The notes beneath the pieces are model-generated. The model was not told the DNA's origin. It made no database searches and saw only the letters and a program-made list of their open reading frames with translations. The position numbers and the translations under genes were made by a program. Below, piece by piece: positions 3,876 to 5,976 of a stretch of 5,976 nucleotides of DNA (the stretch's first letter is position 1; the number at the start of each line of letters is the position of its first letter). The stretch is from CAZKCK01 sp964552325 (GTDB lineage Bacteria > Bacteroidota > Bacteroidia > Bacteroidales > TTA-H9): positions 1 to 5,976 of the forward strand of contig CAZKHA010000203.1 of the NCBI GenBank assembly GCA_964552325.1, in the 5' to 3' direction.

Positions 3876-5976
3876 ACAGAATCGTCAATTCCAAGCTGTT
3901 TTTAATCCTACTACTGGTGTTTGGATTAGCTACATTTGGCCAACAAATCAGCCTTCAGAATTCATACACCAATGATTTTAGCATTGGCCAAAACTCGTAT
4001 GATAACCTGCAGGCAAACCTTCAGGTTAACAGCTTCAACATACTGAACCTGACCACTTCGAAAGGTGCTTTTACTGAAATGGCCATCCCCGGCTTTGGGT
4101 TTAGCACAATCGAGGGCTATCCAAAAGTGCCCGTGTTTAAAAAAGTGATCGAAATCCCCTACGGAGCCGATTGTGAAGTGAAAATCATTTCATCGCAAAG
4201 CAAAGAGTACGATTTGGCAAGCCTGGGCATTCAGCACCCCATAGTACCGGCACAAGCTCCGGTGTCAAAAGCCGATGACCCAAGCAAACTACCTTTTGCC
4301 TACGACGCACAGGTTTATACCAAGGATCAATGGCTATTTACAAAACCCGTTATTACTGAAAATTTGGGCCAAATGCGCGCAGTGAACCTGGCCCGCCTAG
4401 AGGTTTATCCGGTGCAATATAACCCTGGTTTAGGCAAAATCAGGGTGTTGGAAAGCATTACATTTAAGCTGACCTACCGCCATGCCAATGTTTCAAAGAC
4501 TTTGGAGCTAAAATCAAAGCTGGCATCACCTTACTTTAATAGCACTTACAATGAGGTTTGCAATTACATACCCGAACCCAGCGATGCGCTTATAACTTCG
4601 TGCCCAGCCACCTATGTAATTGTTTCTGACATTATGTTCCAAGCGGCGCTCCAGCCTTTTATTGCTTGGAAGACCAAAAAGGGGTTTAAGGTTATTGAAG
4701 CCTACACCAACAATCCGGCTGTAGGCTCAACCACCACCTCTATCAAAAATTACTTGATGGGCTTGTACAATACGCCAGCTTCCGGCATCAACCCCACCAG
4801 TTTTGTGCTTTTGGTAGGCGATGTTGCACAAATACCCGCCTTTAATGGCACTGCTGGCAGCCATGTATCTGATCTGTACTATGCCGAATACACCGGCAAC
4901 CTTATCCCAGAGGTCTTCATCGGAAGGTTTTCGGCCACCAATACCACCCAATTGCAACCCCAGATCGACAAAACCCTTGAATATGAACAATACCTGTTCC
5001 CAACAGAGGCTTACCTTGGCGAAGCCACCATGGTGGCCGGTGCCGATGCTGGTTACGTAACATATAGCAATGGCCAGATTAATTATGGAACAACCAACTA
5101 CTTTAATGCCGCCCATGGCATCCTTTCGCATACGTATTTACAACCCGAGCCTTCTGGCGCAAACTATTCGGCCAATATCATTAGCAATGTTTCGAATGGT
5201 GTGGGTTATGCCAACTATACTGCCCATTGTTCGCCCGATGGCTGGGCCGATCCCAGTTTTGTAATTTCCAATATAGCTGGTCTTCAGAATGCTAGCAAAT
5301 ACCCCTTAATGGTTGGTAACTGCTGTCAATCAAATTCATATAATATAAACTGTTTTGGCGAAGAATTGCTCAGGGCCGCCAACAAAGGTGCTATTGGCTA
5401 TATTGGGGCATCAAACAACTCTTACTGGGACGAAGATTATTGGTGGGGTGTGGGCTTTAAGGCAGTTTCGCTTAACCCAAGCTACGATGCCAATCATTTG
5501 GGGGCGTATGATATTACTTTTCACGACCACGGCGAACCCACTACAAGTTGGTTTGTTACCCAAGGCCAGATGTTGGTTGGTGGAAACTTGGCGGTTGAAG
5601 AATCCAGTTCCTCCCGAAAAGCCTATTATTGGGAGATGTACAACCTTATGGGTGATCCCTCGCTAATGGTTTATTTTGGCATACCCCAAGCTGTTACGGC
5701 CAACTATGTTAACACCTTGCTGGTAGGCATGACCACGTTAACGGTTAACACAGAGCAAAATGCCCTGGTAGCCCTTTCGATGAACGGGGTTCAACTGGCA
5801 ACTGCCATGGCTGGTGCCACCGGTGTTGTTAATTTGACCTTCCCCGCCATCTCCAATGTTGGCACAGCCTATCTGGTGATTACCAAGCAAAACCGCAAGC
5901 CACACATCGGCTCACTAACCGTTGTGCCAGCTTCGGGTCCTTATGTGGTTTATACCGCTAGCACTATCAACGATCC
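3863..5976 (+). CDS. Gingipain-family C25 cysteine peptidase, 3' end beyond the window
   Basis: A secreted cysteine endopeptidase precursor of family C25 (clan CD). The frame stays open for 704 codons to the right edge, so the C-terminus is missing. Residues 1-27 form a signal peptide (MNRIVNSKLFLILLLVFGL from Met4, cleavage near FG-QQ). A C25 propeptide-like region covers about 30-230. The catalytic domain starts near 250 (TYVIVSD), with LLVGDVAQIP (316-325), DLYYAEYTGN (337-346), VFIGRFS (351-357), NYTAHCSPDGWADPSF with His455, GNCCQSN with Cys487/Cys488, FGEELLRA, GAIGYIGASNNSYWDEDYWW and MGDPSLMV (596-603). An Ig-like domain follows to about 692. His455-Cys488 spacing is 33 residues, as in RgpB (His211/Cys244) and Kgp (His444/Cys477), which makes Cys488 the likely nucleophile. 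The usual H-G pair is H-C here. Met4 (3872) is an equally good start. The missing end would be expected to carry further domains and a type IX secretion signal. Substrate specificity cannot be read from the sequence. Confidence 0.95.
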   Translation, partial: MLPMNRIVNSKLFLILLLVFGLATFGQQISLQNSYTNDFSIGQNSYDNLQANLQVNSFNILNLTTSKGAFTEMAIPGFGFSTIEGYPKVPVFKKVIEIPYGADCEVKIISSQSKEYDLASLGIQHPIVPAQAPVSKADDPSKLPFAYDAQVYTKDQWLFTKPVITENLGQMRAVNLARLEVYPVQYNPGLGKIRVLESITFKLTYRHANVSKTLELKSKLASPYFNSTYNEVCNYIPEPSDALITSCPATYVIVSDIMFQAALQPFIAWKTKKGFKVIEAYTNNPAVGSTTTSIKNYLMGLYNTPASGINPTSFVLLVGDVAQIPAFNGTAGSHVSDLYYAEYTGNLIPEVFIGRFSATNTTQLQPQIDKTLEYEQYLFPTEAYLGEATMVAGADAGYVTYSNGQINYGTTNYFNAAHGILSHTYLQPEPSGANYSANIISNVSNGVGYANYTAHCSPDGWADPSFVISNIAGLQNASKYPLMVGNCCQSNSYNINCFGEELLRAANKGAIGYIGASNNSYWDEDYWWGVGFKAVSLNPSYDANHLGAYDITFHDHGEPTTSWFVTQGQMLVGGNLAVEESSSSRKAYYWEMYNLMGDPSLMVYFGIPQAVTANYVNTLLVGMTTLTVNTEQNALVALSMNGVQLATAMAGATGVVNLTFPAISNVGTAYLVITKQNRKPHIGSLTVVPASGPYVVYTASTIND

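Noticed and set aside
4727..5131. 134-codon - strand ORF
   Set aside because: It lies wholly inside the C25 peptidase gene, whose frame shows unmistakable family motifs; it is an antisense shadow.
5355..5666. 103-codon + strand ORF
   Set aside because: Out-of-frame shadow of the peptidase catalytic domain, where the real frame reads FGEELLRA through MGDPSLMV.

Overview
The window looks like chromosomal DNA from a Bacteroidota bacterium. Both outer genes are exported proteins of types common in that phylum: a lipoprotein with a CBM9-like fold and a gingipain-type C25 peptidase. The bacterial serpin between them also fits. Shine-Dalgarno sites are mostly absent, and several upstream regions carry the Bacteroidota -7 promoter motif TAnnTTTG. 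Coding sequence is moderately AT-rich. I cannot place the organism below phylum level.

Layout. Positions 1-225 hold two tandem, hairpin-prone repeat units of 117 and 108 bp, with a decayed third unit probably running to about 315. A secreted lipoprotein with a CBM9-like domain follows on the + strand (424-1554). It converges with a lipoprotein serpin on the - strand (2824-1592), with only 37 bp between the stop codons. A roughly 1 kb region without a clear gene (2825-3862) follows. It holds a possible repeat relic, an 80-bp GC-rich palindromic element that I believe is dispersed in many Bacteroidota, several stem-loops, promoter-like motifs and a few very short doubtful ORFs. From 3863 to the right edge runs a long + strand frame with no stop in the window: a gingipain-family (C25) cysteine peptidase with signal peptide, C25 propeptide, catalytic domain and the following Ig-like domain. 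Its C-terminus, probably with a type IX secretion signal, lies outside the window.

Function. All three genes encode envelope or exported proteins. The serpin and the peptidase are divergently oriented, so an inhibitor/protease relationship is possible, but it is not shown. The serpin has an intact hinge and a predicted Thr-Ser scissile bond. The peptidase has its catalytic His in an A-H-C context instead of the usual G-H-G. I see no RNA gene of known type, no CRISPR array, no insertion sequence and no convincing new multi-gene system. The most interesting leads are the variant active site, the serpin-peptidase pairing, the repeats, and a possible short RNA or leader upstream of the peptidase.
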